Below are positions 46,886-56,426 of a stretch of 64,000 nucleotides of DNA, in pieces. The notes under the pieces were generated by a model. The model was not told the DNA's origin and made no database searches. It saw only the letters and a list, made by a program, of their open reading frames with translations. The stretch is from NCBI RefSeq assembly GCF_033843645.1, contig NZ_JAWXVZ010000010.1, positions 1 to 64,000 of the forward strand, written 5' to 3'. Both the position numbers and the translations under genes were made by a program. This DNA is from Pseudovibrio zosterae (lineage in GTDB: Bacteria; Pseudomonadota; Alphaproteobacteria; Rhizobiales; Stappiaceae). How positions within the stretch are numbered: the first letter of the stretch is position 1; every line of letters begins with the position of its first letter.

Positions 46886-47518
46886 GTGACCGCCATTGAG
46901 AACAAGGCGGCAGCTCGAAAGAAACGGGCTGCAAAAATTGTTAAGCGTCTCCATGGCAAAACGATTGTCCTCGTCGGCATAATGGGCTGCGGAAAATCAA
47001 CAGTGGGACGCCGTTTGGCGCAATATCTGTCGCTGCCCTTTGTTGACGCGGATGCAGAAATCGAAGTCGCCGCCGACCGCAGCATCAGTGAAATTTTCGC
47101 AGAGCACGGCGAAGCTTATTTCCGCGAAGGCGAAAGACGCGTAATTGCCCGCTTGCTGCAAGAAGGTCCACAGGTGCTTGCCACAGGTGGCGGCGCGTTC
47201 ATGAATGATGAGACGCGCGGCAACATCAAGAACAACGGCATTTCGGTCTGGATGCGGGCAGAACTGCCCATCATCATGGCACGCGTGCGCAAACGGCCCA
47301 CCCGCCCGCTGCTGCAAACAGCCGACCCGGAAGCGACCATGAAAAAGCTCATGAGCGAACGCGAGCCGATTTACGCGCAAGCCGACATGACCATCTGGTC
47401 CCGCGATGTGAGCCATGAGGCGGTCATGGAGGAAATCCTTCAGGCTCTGGAGCACAACCTGCCCCCGCTGACACCGGCTGAAACCGAGACAGAACAGACA
47501 GACGGATCCGAGTCGTGA
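46886..47518 (+). CDS. aroK: Shikimate kinase
   Basis: This 210-residue P-loop kinase phosphorylates shikimate. It has Walker A GIMGCGKST (31-39), the shikimate-binding DADAEIE and GEAYFREGE, and the GGGAFM loop. A GTG start with GAGGGT upstream is the best choice. The N-terminus is about 20 residues longer than in E. coli. It overlaps aroB by 4 bases, so the two enzymes are translationally coupled. Confidence 0.95.
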   Translation: MTAIENKAAARKKRAAKIVKRLHGKTIVLVGIMGCGKSTVGRRLAQYLSLPFVDADAEIEVAADRSISEIFAEHGEAYFREGERRVIARLLQEGPQVLATGGGAFMNDETRGNIKNNGISVWMRAELPIIMARVRKRPTRPLLQTADPEATMKKLMSEREPIYAQADMTIWSRDVSHEAVMEEILQALEHNLPPLTPAETETEQTDGSES

Positions 47519-48639
47519 CCGATCAAAGCCCAATTAAAACCGTTGAGGTGGATCTGGGGGACAGATCCTACCCGATCCTCATAGGCCGCAATCTGATTGA
47601 GCGTGCCGGCGAAGAGATCACCGCCCGCCTTCCGGGCATTCGTGTGGCCATCGTCACCGATGAAACCGTCGCCAAGCTGCACCTGAAGACGCTGGAAAGC
47701 AGCCTCAAGGCCAGTGGCATCGACAGCACCACGCTCACCGTTCCTGCGGGCGAAAAGACCAAGCGCTTCGAAATGTTCGAGCGTCTGGTGGATGACGTTC
47801 TCGCCCTGCGTCTGGAGCGCGGCGATGCCGTGATCGCACTCGGCGGCGGTGTTGTGGGTGATCTTACCGGATTTGTGGCCGCAGTGGTGCGCCGCGGCAT
47901 GAAGTTCATTCAGGTGCCAACCACCCTGCTCTCTCAAGTGGACAGCTCCGTGGGCGGCAAAACCGGCATCAACTCCCGCCATGGCAAGAACCTCATCGGT
48001 GCATTTCATCAGCCATCACTGGTTCTGGCCGACACGGCGGTGCTCGACACGCTGTCAGAGCGCGAGTTCCGGGCAGGTTACGCGGAAGTGGCCAAATACG
48101 GCCTCATCAACGATGCCCCGTTTTTTGACTGGCTGGAGACCAACTACGCGGCGATCTTCGCCGGCGGAGAAGAACGCGACGAAGCCGTCGCCCATTCTTG
48201 CCGCGCCAAGGCCGCCGTTGTCGCCGCTGATGAACGTGAGGCCGGCCAGCGCGCCCTCCTCAATCTGGGCCATACCTTCGGCCATGCGCTCGAAGGCGCT
48301 GTGGCTTACGACGGCACCCGGCTCGTCCATGGCGAAGGTGTCAGCATCGGCATGGTCATGGCCTTCGAATTTTCTGCAAAACTCGGCATTTGCAGCACAG
48401 ATGATGCCGAGCGGGTCGAACGCCACTTGAAAACAGTCGGTTTGCCCACACGTATACGCCAGATTCCCGGTCAACTCCCACCGCTCGACACATTCATGGA
48501 CCTGATCGCTCAGGACAAGAAGGTCAGCCGTGGACAATTGACCTTCATTCTGGCCCGCGGCATCGGACAGTCATTTCAGGAAAAGGCTGTTGACCCAGAG
48601 CCCCTACGCGCGTTTTTGGAGGAGCAACTAGCTCAATGA
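47515..48639 (+). CDS. aroB: 3-dehydroquinate synthase
   Basis: The 374-residue enzyme makes dehydroquinate from DAHP, using NAD and a divalent metal. It shows the conserved LGGGVVGDLTGFVAA, TTLLSQVDSSVGGKTGIN and GHTFGHALE motifs, the last of which provides metal-binding His residues. The start is GTG. It overlaps aroK at its start and the CNNM gene (ATGA) at its end, forming a three-gene operon. Confidence 0.96.
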   Translation: MTDQSPIKTVEVDLGDRSYPILIGRNLIERAGEEITARLPGIRVAIVTDETVAKLHLKTLESSLKASGIDSTTLTVPAGEKTKRFEMFERLVDDVLALRLERGDAVIALGGGVVGDLTGFVAAVVRRGMKFIQVPTTLLSQVDSSVGGKTGINSRHGKNLIGAFHQPSLVLADTAVLDTLSEREFRAGYAEVAKYGLINDAPFFDWLETNYAAIFAGGEERDEAVAHSCRAKAAVVAADEREAGQRALLNLGHTFGHALEGAVAYDGTRLVHGEGVSIGMVMAFEFSAKLGICSTDDAERVERHLKTVGLPTRIRQIPGQLPPLDTFMDLIAQDKKVSRGQLTFILARGIGQSFQEKAVDPEPLRAFLEEQLAQ

Positions 48640-49937
48640 CCGATTTTCCCCTGTGGGTCTCCGTAGCCTGCATTATCGTGCTGCTGTTCATGTCCGCGTT
48701 CTTTTCGGGCTCGGAAACAGCGCTCACGGCCGCATCCCGTGCGCGCATGCATCAGCTGGAGAAATCAGGAAACCGGAAAGCCGCCATTGTCTCCAAGCTC
48801 ATCGTGGCCCGCGAACGCCTGATCGGCGCGCTGCTGCTCGGCAACAACCTTGTCAACATCTTCGCGTCAGCGCTGGCGACTTCGGTCCTCTTGAAGCTGT
48901 TTGGAGATGCGGGCGTGGCCTACGCCACCCTGATCATGACCCTCATGGTCCTGATCTTTGCCGAGGTACTGCCGAAAACCTGGGCCATTTCCAATCCTGA
49001 CAAGTTCGCCACCGCGGTGGCTCCAATTGTGCGCCCGCTCGTGGCCCTGTTCGGCCCCATCATTGCGCTGATTGAGGTCATTGTTCGCAACCTGCTGCGT
49101 CTGCTTGGCGTAAATGTGGGCGATGACGCCTCCATTTTGTCAGCGCATGAAGAGCTGCGCGGCACGCTGGATCTGCAGCACCTGGAAGGCGGACTGGTCA
49201 AGGACGAGAAAGACCGCATTGGCGGTGTGCTTGATCTGGTGGATCTGGAAGTCTCGGATGTCATGATCCACCGCACCAAGCTGTTTGCGCTTAATGCAGA
49301 CATGCCTGCCGAAGAGCTGGTGGAAGAAGTGCTCAACAGCACCCACACCCGCATCCCCCTGTGGCGCGACGAACCAGACAACTTCATCGGCCTGCTTCAC
49401 GCCAAGGATGTGCTGCGCGCCCTTTCTGCCGTAAAAGGCGACACCAGCAAGCTGGACATCACCAAGGTGCTGACCCCGCTGTGGTACGTTCCAGACACAA
49501 CCAGCCTGCAAAGCCAGTTGAATGCCTTCCTGAAGCGAAAGAGCCACTTTGCTCTGGTCATCGACGAATATGGCGAGGTGATGGGCCTTGTGACGCTGGA
49601 AGACATCCTTGAAGAAATCGTGGGCGAAATTGCCGACGAACACGACATCGAGTTGCCGGGCCTCAACCCGCAGGCCGATGGCTCTGTGATTGTCGATGGC
49701 TCCGTGCCCATCCGCGACCTGAACCGGGCGACCGAATGGAACCTGCCGGATGAAGAAGCCACCACCATCGCCGGTCTGGTAATCCATGAGGCCAAGATGA
49801 TCCCTGAGGAACGTCAGGTTTTCACCTTCCACGGATTCCGCTTCACGGTCCTTCAGCGCGAGAAGAACCGCATCACACGCTTGCGCATGATGCCGCTCAC
49901 CAAACCAAAGCCGCGCGAAGCTGCAGCGTCAGCCTGA
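48636..49937 (+). CDS. CNNM/HlyC-CorC family transporter-associated protein
   Basis: The 433-residue protein has an N-terminal CNNM (DUF21) domain with four hydrophobic segments (about 1-190), a CBS pair (about 210-335) and a C-terminal CorC/HlyC domain (about 350-425). The family exports magnesium or cobalt, with CBS domains sensing nucleotides. GGAGGAG precedes the start, which overlaps the aroB stop. Co-transcription with aroKB is common in alphaproteobacteria without a known functional link. Confidence 0.9.
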   Translation: MTDFPLWVSVACIIVLLFMSAFFSGSETALTAASRARMHQLEKSGNRKAAIVSKLIVARERLIGALLLGNNLVNIFASALATSVLLKLFGDAGVAYATLIMTLMVLIFAEVLPKTWAISNPDKFATAVAPIVRPLVALFGPIIALIEVIVRNLLRLLGVNVGDDASILSAHEELRGTLDLQHLEGGLVKDEKDRIGGVLDLVDLEVSDVMIHRTKLFALNADMPAEELVEEVLNSTHTRIPLWRDEPDNFIGLLHAKDVLRALSAVKGDTSKLDITKVLTPLWYVPDTTSLQSQLNAFLKRKSHFALVIDEYGEVMGLVTLEDILEEIVGEIADEHDIELPGLNPQADGSVIVDGSVPIRDLNRATEWNLPDEEATTIAGLVIHEAKMIPEERQVFTFHGFRFTVLQREKNRITRLRMMPLTKPKPREAAASA

Positions 49938-49959
49938 CCGTCCAACAGACCCCAATAAA

Positions 49960-49988
49960 AAAGCGCTCAGCCCGTGTCTGAGCGCTTT
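49960..49988. terminator. Bidirectional terminator between the CNNM and bolA genes
   Basis: AAAGCGCTCAG and CTGAGCGCTTT form a perfect 11-base stem followed by TATTTTTTT on the plus strand and a T-rich run on the minus strand, stopping two convergent genes. Confidence 0.85.
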
Positions 49989-50012
49989 ATTTTTTTCAAA
50001 AACACCTGAGGC

Positions 50013-50273
50013 TCACTCGGCCTTGGCATCAATCGCCAGAGCATGCACGCTCTGCGCCAGCTCATCCGCCAAAGCCTTGTTGACCATACGATGAATGGCA
50101 ACCCGGTTTTGGTTCTGGAAGGCTGTGGAAACTATGCGAATCCGAAAATGGGTTTCGCCACCTTCCCGCCATCCGGCATGTCCAGCATGCAGATGAGATT
50201 CATCAATCACTTCGAGCAGCTTAGGCGAAAACTCGGCCGTGAGCTTGCTTGCTATGGTATCTTTCATGCTCAT
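50013..50273 (-). CDS. bolA: BolA family protein
   Basis: The 86-residue protein has the BolA fold with the conserved HAGHAGWREGGETHFRI region (His residues that bind iron-sulfur clusters with monothiol glutaredoxins) and NRVAIHRMVNKAL. BolA proteins help regulate iron-sulfur trafficking and stress response. A second in-frame ATG at 50267 has the better spacing. It is divergent from the J-domain gene. Confidence 0.92.
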   Translation of the reverse strand: MSMKDTIASKLTAEFSPKLLEVIDESHLHAGHAGWREGGETHFRIRIVSTAFQNQNRVAIHRMVNKALADELAQSVHALAIDAKAE

Positions 50274-50398
50274 ATACCCTGTATTCCCTGAGATGAAAGA
50301 GCGGTCAAGGCCTTGCTTTAAATGGTCGGTTCCTTCTATCTAGGTCGGTTCTGTTTCGTCAGAACCAATAACCACCACGCAACTGTGAATGACGGAAA

Positions 50399-51013
50399 AT
50401 GAAGCTGAATTCGTCCCTTTTCGATAGCATTCGCGTCAAGCCGGACAAGGAGCGCCAGCAACAGGCGCGCAATCCGCAGTGTGAATGGGAAGGGTGCAAC
50501 AAGCCCGGCACCCATCGTGCGCCCAAGGGCCGCGACCGGGAAGGCCAGTACTTCCACTTCTGTGTCGATCACGTGCGGCTCTACAACAAGAGCTACAATT
50601 ATTTTTCCGGCATGGACGACGAGACCGTGCGCACCTATCAGCGGGATTCCGTCACCGGACACCGGCCCACTTGGAAAATGGGGGTCAATTCGGCTACGGG
50701 GGCGCAGCGCGATGGCAGCCGCAGCACGTTGAATGAAGACGCCTATGACGATCCTCATGACTTCTTCAACGGAGCGCAAACAGGCCGGGCCAACCGCCAA
50801 GCACCGCGACGTAAGGTGCTCGCTCTTGAGAAAAGATCATTTGAAGCTTTGAACTTAAGCACAACTGCCCGTGGCCAAGAGATCAAATCGCGCTATAAAG
50901 AGCTAGTAAAACTACACCATCCTGACGCCAACGGCGGTGACCGGTCCTCTGAGGACCGACTGCGAGAAATCATTCAAGCCTACAACACCCTCAAAAAGGC
51001 TGGACTGTGTTAA
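50399..51013 (+). CDS. J-domain (DnaJ-like) protein
   Basis: The 204-residue protein has a C-terminal J domain (about 150-204) with the essential HPD motif in KLHHPDANGG, so it likely recruits DnaK. The N-terminal half has a conserved CEWEGC...GTHRAPKGR cluster that may bind zinc, plus an aromatic-rich middle. It is specific to the bolA/J-domain/cobS neighbourhood and its client is unknown. Confidence 0.85.
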   Translation: MKLNSSLFDSIRVKPDKERQQQARNPQCEWEGCNKPGTHRAPKGRDREGQYFHFCVDHVRLYNKSYNYFSGMDDETVRTYQRDSVTGHRPTWKMGVNSATGAQRDGSRSTLNEDAYDDPHDFFNGAQTGRANRQAPRRKVLALEKRSFEALNLSTTARGQEIKSRYKELVKLHHPDANGGDRSSEDRLREIIQAYNTLKKAGLC

Positions 51014-51084
51014 GCGCCCTGCTGCGCACCGAGACCTAGGAATTTCCACCCGGCCAGCTCTGTAGGTCGGGCCTTGGAGGACAG

Positions 51085-52071
51085 ATGACAGACTCAACCT
51101 ACGCATCCGAAACCCTTCCGGATATCGAAATCTCCGTTCGCGACGTATTCGGCATCGATACCGACCTGAAGGTTCCTGCTTTTTCCAAGGCGGATGAACA
51201 TGTTCCGGACATCGACAAGGACTACCTTTTCGACAAGACCACAACGCTGGCCATTCTTGCAGGCTTTGCCCGCAACCGCCGCGTCATGGTCACAGGCTAC
51301 CACGGCACCGGCAAGTCCACTCACATCGAGCAGGTCGCGGCACGCCTCAACTGGCCAACCGTGCGCGTCAACCTCGACAGCCACGTCAGCCGTATCGATC
51401 TCGTTGGTAAAGACGCCATCGTGATCAAAGAGGGGCAAACCGTCACCGAGTTCAAGGACGGCATCCTGCCATGGGCGCTTCAGAACAACGTTGCTCTCGT
51501 GTTTGACGAATACGACGCAGGCCGCCCTGACGTGATGTTCGTGATCCAGCGCGTTCTGGAAGTCTCCGGTCGCCTCACTCTTCTCGACCAGAACCGCGTC
51601 ATCCGTCCACATCCAGCCTTCCGTCTGTTCGCAACTGCCAACACCGTTGGTCTGGGCGACACCTCCGGTCTCTACCACGGCACCCAGCAGATCAACCAGG
51701 GTCAGATGGACCGCTGGTCGATTGTGACAACGCTGAACTACCTGCCGCATGACAACGAAGTCGAGATCATTCTCTCCAAGTCTCCGCACTACGCCAACGA
51801 GCGCGGCCGCGACACCGTCAACAAGATGGTTCGCGTGGCAGACCTGACCCGTAACGCTTTCATCAACGGTGACATTTCCACTGTCATGAGCCCGCGTACG
51901 GTCATCACATGGTCTGAGAATGCCGAGATTTTTGGCGACATCGGTTTTGCCTTCCGTGTCACATTCCTCAACAAGTGTGACGACATGGAACAGGCGCTGG
52001 TCTCCGAGTTCTACCAGCGTTGCTTTGGCGAAGAGCTTTCTGAATCGGCAGCCAACGTTGCACTGAGCTGA
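51085..52071 (+). CDS. cobS: Cobaltochelatase subunit CobS
   Basis: CobS is the AAA+ motor of the aerobic cobalt chelatase, which inserts cobalt into hydrogenobyrinate diamide. The 328-residue protein has Walker A YHGTGKST (72-79), Walker B ALVFDEYDAG and a sensor region FRLFATANTVG. A strong GGAGGACAG site precedes the ATG. The cobT gene follows 8 bases later. The large subunit CobN is not in the window. Confidence 0.95.
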   Translation: MTDSTYASETLPDIEISVRDVFGIDTDLKVPAFSKADEHVPDIDKDYLFDKTTTLAILAGFARNRRVMVTGYHGTGKSTHIEQVAARLNWPTVRVNLDSHVSRIDLVGKDAIVIKEGQTVTEFKDGILPWALQNNVALVFDEYDAGRPDVMFVIQRVLEVSGRLTLLDQNRVIRPHPAFRLFATANTVGLGDTSGLYHGTQQINQGQMDRWSIVTTLNYLPHDNEVEIILSKSPHYANERGRDTVNKMVRVADLTRNAFINGDISTVMSPRTVITWSENAEIFGDIGFAFRVTFLNKCDDMEQALVSEFYQRCFGEELSESAANVALS

Positions 52072-52078
52072 GGCCCAC

Positions 52079-53980
52079 ATGGCAGGGCGCAGCAACAGCA
52101 ACTCTCGCGGGCAGAACAAGCCAGTCACTCAGCCTCTCAAGCAGGCCATCAGCTCCGCTGTAAAGGCCATTTCTGCTGAGGCTGAGCTGGACGTGGCGTT
52201 CTCCAATGACCCGCCCGGCATGGTCGGCGACAAGATCCGGCTTCCGGATTTGCCGCGCAGCCTGACCCTGCGCGACATCCAGATCACCCGTGGCCTTGGC
52301 GACTCCATGGCTCTGCGCCGCGCGGTTCACAACAAGGCGATCCACAACCGCTTCAGCCCCACGGGCCAGAACGCTCGCGCCATTTATGACGCGGTCGAGC
52401 AGACCCGCTGTGAGGCTGTTGGGGCGAACCGAATGGTTGGCATTGGCGACAACATCGACGCCATGTTGGAAGACCGCTATCGCAAAAGCGAACTTTCCAA
52501 GGCCACCAGCCGGGAAGAAGCGCCGCTGGAAGACGCCGTCGCCCTCATGGTGCGCGAACGTCTGACAGGTCGCAAACCGCCCAAGAGCGCGCAGAACCTC
52601 GTGGACCTGTGGCGCCCGTGGATCGAGGACAAGGCGGGTACCGACCTCGACAATCTGATGGGCGTGCTCGAAGATCAGGGTGCATTTTCCCTGAAGATGC
52701 GCGATCTGCTATCCCATCTGGAGATGGCGGACGAACTCGGCGAAGATCCGGAAGAGGATCCGGAAGAGGAACAAGGCAGCCCCGAGGATCAGGACCAGCG
52801 TCAGGACACCTCTGGTGAGACGCAGGAAGACCAAGGCGATCAGGAAGCCCCGCCACAGGATGAGCAACATTCTGGCGAGGAGCAGCAGGCGGGTGAAACC
52901 GAAGGCGACGAAAGCCAGATGGAGCAGATGAGCGACGAGGACATGGCTGCCGACAGCGAAGAGCCCGGCACCCAGGACCGTCAGGATTTGCCTTTCACCA
53001 ACCAGCCGCCACAAGACGACTATGTGGTCTACACCCACGCCCACGATGAAACCATCACGGCGGAAGAGCTTTGCGATCAGGAAGAGCTGGACCGGTTGCG
53101 CGGGTTCCTCGACAAGCAGCTGGCAACCCTGTCCGGTGCTGTATCTCGCCTTGCGAACCGCCTGCAGCGCAAATTGATGGCGCAGCAAAACCGGTCATGG
53201 GACTTCGATCTGGAAGAAGGCATCATCGACAGCGCCCGTCTGCACCGCGTGGTCATCGACCCCATGCAGCCCATGGCGTTCAAGTGGGAGCAGGACACTG
53301 AGTTCCGCGATACGGTCGTCACGCTTCTTCTCGACAACTCCGGCTCCATGCGCGGGCGACCCATCACCGTTGCGGCCACGTGCGCCGACATTCTGGCGCG
53401 CACCCTTGAGCGTTGCGGCGTGAAGGTGGAGATCCTTGGTTTCACCACCAAGGCGTGGAAGGGCGGCAAATCCCGCGAAGCGTGGCTCGAAGCAGGCAAG
53501 CCGGGCAATCCGGGTCGCCTCAACGACCTGCGCCACATCATCTACAAGTCCGCTGATGCGCCATGGCGACGTGCCAAGCGCAACCTCGGCCTGATGATGC
53601 GTGAGGGCCTGCTGAAGGAGAACATTGATGGCGAGGCATTGGATTGGGCCCACAAGCGTCTGCTTGGCCGCCCGGAACAGCGCCGCATCCTGATGATGAT
53701 CTCCGACGGTGCGCCGGTGGATGACTGCACGCTTTCCGTCAATCCGGGCAACTATCTCGAAAAGCACCTGCGCAAGGTCATTGATGAAATCGAGACCCGT
53801 TCTCCGGTGGAGCTGATCGCCATCGGCATTGGCCACGACGTCACCCGCTACTATCGCCGTGCGGTCACCATCGTGGACGCGGAAGAGCTGGCAGGCGCCA
53901 TGACCGACCAACTTGCGGACCTGTTTGATGAAAACGCTCAGGTCGACAACCGTCCACGTCGCGGTCGCAAGTACGGATGA
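52079..53980 (+). CDS. cobT: Cobaltochelatase subunit CobT
   Basis: The 633-residue partner of CobS has an N-terminal domain, a very acidic and Gln-rich linker (about 218-320, repeats of EDP and GE types) and a C-terminal von Willebrand A domain (about 400-620) with the MIDAS motif DNSGSM near 418. The layout is the same as in the known CobT and in BchD/ChlD. The last four bases overlap the esterase-like gene start. Confidence 0.95.
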   Translation: MAGRSNSNSRGQNKPVTQPLKQAISSAVKAISAEAELDVAFSNDPPGMVGDKIRLPDLPRSLTLRDIQITRGLGDSMALRRAVHNKAIHNRFSPTGQNARAIYDAVEQTRCEAVGANRMVGIGDNIDAMLEDRYRKSELSKATSREEAPLEDAVALMVRERLTGRKPPKSAQNLVDLWRPWIEDKAGTDLDNLMGVLEDQGAFSLKMRDLLSHLEMADELGEDPEEDPEEEQGSPEDQDQRQDTSGETQEDQGDQEAPPQDEQHSGEEQQAGETEGDESQMEQMSDEDMAADSEEPGTQDRQDLPFTNQPPQDDYVVYTHAHDETITAEELCDQEELDRLRGFLDKQLATLSGAVSRLANRLQRKLMAQQNRSWDFDLEEGIIDSARLHRVVIDPMQPMAFKWEQDTEFRDTVVTLLLDNSGSMRGRPITVAATCADILARTLERCGVKVEILGFTTKAWKGGKSREAWLEAGKPGNPGRLNDLRHIIYKSADAPWRRAKRNLGLMMREGLLKENIDGEALDWAHKRLLGRPEQRRILMMISDGAPVDDCTLSVNPGNYLEKHLRKVIDEIETRSPVELIAIGIGHDVTRYYRRAVTIVDAEELAGAMTDQLADLFDENAQVDNRPRRGRKYG

Positions 53981-55017
53981 AACTGTCCCGGCGCGCATTC
54001 CTGACCGGAGTGGGAGCCGGGATCACCAGCCACGCCCTGCCATGGCTGTCATCCCCTGCCCGTGCCGCCGCCACGTTTCAGAGCATTCCCATACGCTACA
54101 AACCGCTGACACGATTTCGCATCAGTGATGGCGAGCTGCGCCGTTTCGGCCCGCTCCTGTTTCTTGGCGGCTTGCAGCTGTGGGCGCAGGAGCGCCATTT
54201 CGGCGGCATATCCGGTGCGGTCTCAGCGCCGGATGGCTCCGCATTCACTACAATCACAGATGCGGGCTACTGGGTGCGCTTCAATCTGCGCCAGGACGTC
54301 GACGGACGGCCTCTCAGCGTGTTTGACGGCGCAATCGCCCCGATGGTCGATGACAAGGGAAGGCCTCTCCCTGGAAGCCGCAGAGCCGATACGGAAGCCC
54401 TGACGCTGGATACCTCCGTCACCCCGGCGCGGCTCATCGCCAGTTATGAAGGGCGCGGCGGCCTGTTTTCATACCCTGCCCCCATTGAGGAGGTCCCCCC
54501 TCGGGCCAGCTCTCTACCAGTTCCCGCCCCTGTGCATCAGCTCGGCGGCAACAAGGGACTCGAAGCCATTGCCGCGGGTCCAGCCGACTCCCCCTTTTCA
54601 GGCAAGCTCATTGCCATTGCGGAGCGCGGCCGCAGTCTTGCAGACAATCGGCCCGGCTTCATCATCAGCGCCAACGGCCAAGCGAAAGATTTCGAGATTG
54701 TGCGCCATGGCAACTTTGATGTGACGGACGCTGCGTTCCTGCCATCCGGTGACCTTCTCATTCTTGAGAGGCTGTTTAACCTGCGCGAAGGCCTGCAGAT
54801 GCGCCTGCGCCACATCAGTGCGTCACAGCTCAAGCCGGGCGCGCGGCTATCCGGCACAATCCTCTATACTGCCGACTTCGGCTACCAGATCGACAACATG
54901 GAAGTGCTCACCGTGCATCAGCGGGCGGACGGAGCAACCATTCTCACGCTCATGTCCGATGATAACCGCAGCCTGCTTCAGCGCACACTGCTGCTGCGTT
55001 TCCGTCTCGACCTCTGA
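53977..55017 (+). CDS. Esterase-like activity of phytase family protein, Tat-exported
   Basis: The 346-residue protein has a twin-arginine signal (SRRAFLTG, residues 4-11) and a beta-propeller-like domain of the esterase-like activity of phytase family, with GGLQLW, ISGAVSAPDGSAFTTITDAGYW and LEAIA. The reaction is unknown. It overlaps cobT by four bases (ATGA), so it is coupled to cobalamin genes, but no functional link is known. Confidence 0.85.
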   Translation: MKLSRRAFLTGVGAGITSHALPWLSSPARAAATFQSIPIRYKPLTRFRISDGELRRFGPLLFLGGLQLWAQERHFGGISGAVSAPDGSAFTTITDAGYWVRFNLRQDVDGRPLSVFDGAIAPMVDDKGRPLPGSRRADTEALTLDTSVTPARLIASYEGRGGLFSYPAPIEEVPPRASSLPVPAPVHQLGGNKGLEAIAAGPADSPFSGKLIAIAERGRSLADNRPGFIISANGQAKDFEIVRHGNFDVTDAAFLPSGDLLILERLFNLREGLQMRLRHISASQLKPGARLSGTILYTADFGYQIDNMEVLTVHQRADGATILTLMSDDNRSLLQRTLLLRFRLDL

Positions 55018-55045
55018 CCTTATTCCAAGACCTGAAGCCCAAAAC

Positions 55046-55081
55046 CAAAAAAGGCCCCGCTTTGAAAGCAGAGCCTTTTTT
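55046..55081. terminator. Terminator between the esterase and yhhQ genes
   Basis: An A-tract, a GGC...GCTTTGAAAGC...GCC hairpin with internal mismatch and a T-tract of six lie between convergent genes. The symmetrical A/T tracts suggest use from both sides. Confidence 0.65.
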
Positions 55082-55108
55082 GAAAGTCGTTTGTCCGTAT
55101 CGTGTCGC

Positions 55109-55756
55109 TTAGGCGGTGCGTTGTTCCGCAGGCACCAGCCACATCATCAGAACGCGGTAAGGCACCAACAGCCCCATGGCCACAATCAGCTTGACGCAGA
55201 AGTCGCCCAACGCCCAGGAGATCCAACGAGGAACTTCCAGAGCAAACGCGCCAAGCAAAGGCGCGGAGCCAACCGCGAAATCATCGTGGTAGCCAAGGAA
55301 TGCAAAGCTGCCTGCAAACGCGATGCTGAAGAACAGCAATGTGTCCAGAATGCTGCCGAGCGTGGAAGAGATCACGGGAGCCTTCCACCATGCCCCGCCA
55401 CGCAGGCGGTTGAACACGGCAACATCAAACAGCTGTCCGAACAGGAACGCAGATCCTGATGCCAGAGCAATGCGCGGCGTCGCCAGCACGATCGACAGCA
55501 CAACGGCAACGGCGAAACCTGCATAAACCACGCGGCGGGCAGCTTGAGGCCCGAAACGACGGTTGATCAGGTCCGTTACCAGAAACGCGGCCGGATACGT
55601 AAACGCGCCCCATGTCAGCAGATCAGCGAGATTGATCGAACCGAGCATTCCGTGAACAGGGTACTGAACCAGAATGTTGGACGCGACAACCACGGCGGTC
55701 ATCGCCATGATGCCAATCGCGATCGGGCGCGCTGTGTTTGTTTTTGCTGCTGTCAT
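55109..55756 (-). CDS. yhhQ: Queuosine precursor transporter YhhQ
   Basis: The 215-residue membrane protein has six segments and the VUT-family features GAFTYPAAFLVTDLINRRFG and DVAVFNRLRGGAWWKAP. YhhQ imports preQ0/preQ1 for tRNA queuosine. No queuosine synthesis gene is nearby and I see no preQ1 riboswitch. It follows rpmB after 18 bases, so it is probably co-transcribed with the L28 gene, tying it to translation. Confidence 0.9.
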   Translation of the reverse strand: MTAAKTNTARPIAIGIMAMTAVVVASNILVQYPVHGMLGSINLADLLTWGAFTYPAAFLVTDLINRRFGPQAARRVVYAGFAVAVVLSIVLATPRIALASGSAFLFGQLFDVAVFNRLRGGAWWKAPVISSTLGSILDTLLFFSIAFAGSFAFLGYHDDFAVGSAPLLGAFALEVPRWISWALGDFCVKLIVAMGLLVPYRVLMMWLVPAEQRTA

Positions 55757-55774
55757 GAAGCTTGTGTCAGCTGA

Positions 55775-56065
55775 TTACGCAGCAGCTGCCTGACGGCGCT
55801 TGATTTCGGTGCGCAGCAGACGTGCCTTTGGAGACAGTTCTGCTTCAACAGCCTTCAGAAGGAAGGCATCCAGACCACCGCGGTGCTCAACGGAGCGCAG
55901 AGCGTGTGCGGAGATGCGCAGCTTGTAAGTTTCGCCCAGCGTGTCGCTCATCAGAGAAACGTTGCAGAGGTTAGGCAGAAAACGACGACGGTTCTTGTTG
56001 TTTGCGTGGCTGACGTTGTTGCCAGTCATCACGTCTTTGCCGGTCAGTTCGCAGCGGCGTGCCAT
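55775..56065 (-). CDS. rpmB: Ribosomal protein L28
   Basis: The 96-residue protein begins MARRCELTGKDVMTGNNVSHANNKNRRRF, the conserved L28 start, with a Lys/Arg-rich body. A single cysteine remains (Cys5), so this is not the zinc-ribbon form with four. The ATG at 56065 is the family start, with AAGGG upstream. It is followed by yhhQ and is divergent from the DUF3108 gene. Confidence 0.96.
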   Translation of the reverse strand: MARRCELTGKDVMTGNNVSHANNKNRRRFLPNLCNVSLMSDTLGETYKLRISAHALRSVEHRGGLDAFLLKAVEAELSPKARLLRTEIKRRQAAAA

Positions 56066-56426
56066 GAGGGTCACCCTTTTTAATTAGTTCACCCGCGCCT
56101 TCAAACGCGGGTGCTTGAGTTAAACCGGGAGGTCGCGGACCTCTACGAGTCCAGCGGTGCCACATCCGGCGCTGTAATGAAAAGTCGGCCTGCTATAAAG
56201 AGTGCAGGCGATTTCGTCAAGGCTTTGCACGAGTCCGCCTCGCATTTCAAGCGGAATAGAACATTTCTCGTGCTCTTAACCTCGGCGTTACCTTGTTCCA
56301 CTATTGTCGTCAAGAAATCTCTGGAACAATGGAGTAGTCCAGAGAAAGTCGGCCGCCCACATAAAAACAAAGGGGCCATGGAGGTATTGGATCGTGTTCC
56401 CAATAAAGTCTCGGGCGCATTCCCAC

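Noticed and set aside
51000..51084. A cobalamin riboswitch before cobS
   Set aside because: The gap is too short and shows no B12-box sequence.
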